The position numbers were made by a program, and so were the translations under genes. This document shows positions 6,203 through 7,183 of a DNA stretch of 7,183 bases, in pieces. The notes below the pieces were generated by a model. That model made no database searches, had not been told where the DNA came from, and worked only from the letters and a program-made list of their open reading frames with translations. Location of the stretch: assembly GCA_012031955.1 (NCBI GenBank), contig JAAURZ010000113.1:1-7183 (forward strand), written 5' to 3'. Position 1 is the stretch's first letter, and each line of letters begins with the position of its first letter. The DNA is from Bacteroidia bacterium (lineage in GTDB: Bacteria; Bacteroidota; Bacteroidia; Cytophagales; Cyclobacteriaceae).

Positions 6203-6962
6203 ATTGCGGGAGGTCGTTTTGCTCCATGAGCTTCCGGATTTTTTTGGTGTAGGCCGTTCGCTGTTCCGAGAAATATTGAAGATGCGGGATAAGTGCATAC
6301 GGGTCGCGTGTTTGCTGGAGCGTATTTCGAAGGTCAGCATATACTTTCGTTCGCGCAAGGCTTTGGAGATAGTCGAGTACAGAGGCCGTTATGTCGTCGT
6401 ATTTTCGCAGGTAGATGGTCTTGTCGCTTCGCTTGATGCGCGCCGCAATGCGGGGCTCGTTCTTGTTGAAAGCCCACATGCCGAACAGGTTGTTCCCTGT
6501 ACGAAAAAGCGCGACTGCCCCAGCGCTTTCAATGGCGGCCTGCGCAAGTATCACACTGGCAGGTAGTGTCTCCAGCCGCACAATCAGGTCGTCGGTGTCG
6601 GTGGCTCTGAACCTGTCCTTCAGGCCCAGGTAAAAAGTGCTGTCTTCCGGTGTCCACCATTTTTTCTCCTTCAACCACCTAACCCGCTGCTGGTTGGTGG
6701 CGTATTGATGCTTCGCGATCAGTATCGATGGCAGTGTGGCCGCGATGAACTTGGATTTAATTTTTTTGACGGGAAGGTTTCCGAAGCTCGGCAAACGATT
6801 GTAGACGATGGGCTTTACCAGCGTGTCGGTAAGCGGAAGGATGTCGTCAAAACTGCTTACATCCACCGTTTCCATCTTTACGGTGTAAGTCTTTTTCTTG
6901 TTGCAACCTGCAAGAACGCCGCTCACCAGGAGCAAGCAAATGAATGAATAGCGAGGTAACAT
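6150..6962 (-). CDS. Bax-like glucosaminidase lipoprotein, peptidoglycan hydrolase
   Basis: A 270-residue lipoprotein: signal peptide with lipobox LAGC (Cys20), a linker, then a Bax/FlgJ-type glucosaminidase domain (PF01832 class) from about 68 to 245 that cleaves the glycan backbone of peptidoglycan. Visible hallmarks are FIAATLPSILIAKH, LPASVILAQAAIESA with catalytic Glu145, GNNLFGMWAF, YLRKYDDITASVLDYLQSL and YADLR. Residues 147-152 read GAVALF where the family has a W-G-(S/T)-S-R-F-like motif. Shifting frame by one base over 6507-6524 recovers tryptophan, glycine, serine, arginine, so small compensating indels are suspected. ATG 6962 begins the signal peptide directly. The acidic C-terminus VEVEEE ends at the point where the deacetylase lipoprotein begins, so the two probably act together in wall or envelope polysaccharide remodelling. 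Confidence 0.88.
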   Translation of the reverse strand: MLPRYSFICLLLVSGVLAGCNKKKTYTVKMETVDVSSFDDILPLTDTLVKPIVYNRLPSFGNLPVKKIKSKFIAATLPSILIAKHQYATNQQRVRWLKEKKWWTPEDSTFYLGLKDRFRATDTDDLIVRLETLPASVILAQAAIESAGAVALFRTGNNLFGMWAFNKNEPRIAARIKRSDKTIYLRKYDDITASVLDYLQSLARTKVYADLRNTLQQTRDPYALIPHLQYFSEQRTAYTKKIRKLMEQNDLPQFDKYQLDPAFLVEVEEE

Positions 6963-6987
6963 TTGATTTTTTACACGTCAGCAACTA

Positions 6988-7017
6988 TGAAGATACAGAA
7001 TATGGCCCTCTTTTCAA
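6988..7017 (-). promoter_or_regulatory. Candidate Bacteroidota-type promoter for the glucosaminidase-deacetylase pair
   Basis: On the minus strand a TTG (7015-7017) is followed after 19 bases by TATCTTCA (6988-6995). This is two mismatches from the TAnnTTTG -7 box of Bacteroidota sigma factors, with spacing inside the usual range. It lies 25 bases from the ATG at 6962, leaving a short leader. Position supports it; the imperfect -7 box does not. Confidence 0.4.
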
Positions 7018-7028
7018 GCACAATTGTA

Positions 7029-7077
7029 TTTTCAATAGTCGACGTGTACTAGCGCACTTTTTCAATAAATTTTCAAT
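7029..7077. repeat. Three direct copies of TTTTCAAT (ATTGAAAA on the minus strand)
   Basis: Identical octamers occur at 7029-7036, 7059-7066 and 7070-7077, and a 7-of-8 copy (TTTTCAAG) occurs at 7011-7018 over the candidate -33 element. Start-to-start distances between the exact copies are 30 and 11 bases, close to three and one helical turns. They sit just upstream of the candidate glucosaminidase promoter, so an operator is possible. The region is AT-rich, which weakens the case. Confidence 0.45.
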
Positions 7078-7183
7078 TCACCCTTGCCGAAAATTTGATT
7101 ACCAGACGCGTCGTCGTTATCTGTGGAAGTTCCGGACGCCGGATCATTCATTTCGCAATGTATCGGCAGGATTCATTTGTGCT

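Noticed and set aside
7062..7151. Minus-strand 29-residue open frame ending NQIFGKGELKIY, possibly the tail of a gene entering from the right
   Set aside because: A stop closes it a few codons further upstream, another frame is equally open here, and the ATTGAAAA repeats overlap it. It would need another indel to extend past the window edge.

Overview
This window looks like a piece of a Bacteroidota chromosome, possibly from Chitinophagaceae or a relative; the family-level placement is inference from gene style. Supporting signs are the LytS/YehU-type histidine kinase paired with a LytTR response regulator, the Bax-like glucosaminidase lipoprotein, weak or absent Shine-Dalgarno sequences, and a candidate promoter resembling the Bacteroidota TTG / TAnnTTTG type. 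Base composition is close to 50% GC. I see no mobile element, CRISPR array, tRNA or rRNA.

Layout from left to right. (1) Bases 1-338 (+) hold the C-terminal end of a PQQ-dependent quinoprotein dehydrogenase. (2) Converging on it from the right is a minus-strand group read from about 2959 down to 350. It contains a 130-residue MotA/TolQ/ExbB-like membrane protein, a 105-residue membrane protein that overlaps it by 4 bases and appears to be its diverged paralogue, and a large exported TPR protein that continues through membrane helices into a CPBP (CAAX/Abi-type) intramembrane protease. That last reading frame is broken twice. (3) Going right, bases 3179-4923 (+) encode a two-component system with a 4-base overlap. 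(4) After a 163-base convergent gap, two minus-strand cell-envelope lipoprotein genes follow: a Bax-like glucosaminidase (6150-6962) and, immediately downstream, a NodB-type polysaccharide deacetylase (5087 to about 6202). (5) The right edge (6963-7183) contains a candidate promoter and a cluster of phased ATTGAAAA repeats, with no convincing gene.

The most striking property of the window is a set of single-base frame disturbances inside well-conserved protein families. There are two in the TPR-CPBP gene. Two compensating ones in the histidine kinase leave a deceptively open frame with about 105 wrong residues. A local frame swap falls exactly on the glucosaminidase catalytic motif, and the deacetylase lacks an orthodox start codon. 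Most lie in or beside short homopolymer or doublet runs, and the surrounding sequence is otherwise undecayed. Assembly or base-calling error is therefore my preferred explanation, but real mutations cannot be excluded from sequence alone.

The best candidate for something little described is the minus-strand trio: tandem ExbB/MotA-like half-channel paralogues, with no visible ExbD/TolR or MotB partner, next to a TPR-membrane-CPBP protease fusion. The two-component system reads away from this trio across a shared 219-base intergenic region and might control it; that link is inference.
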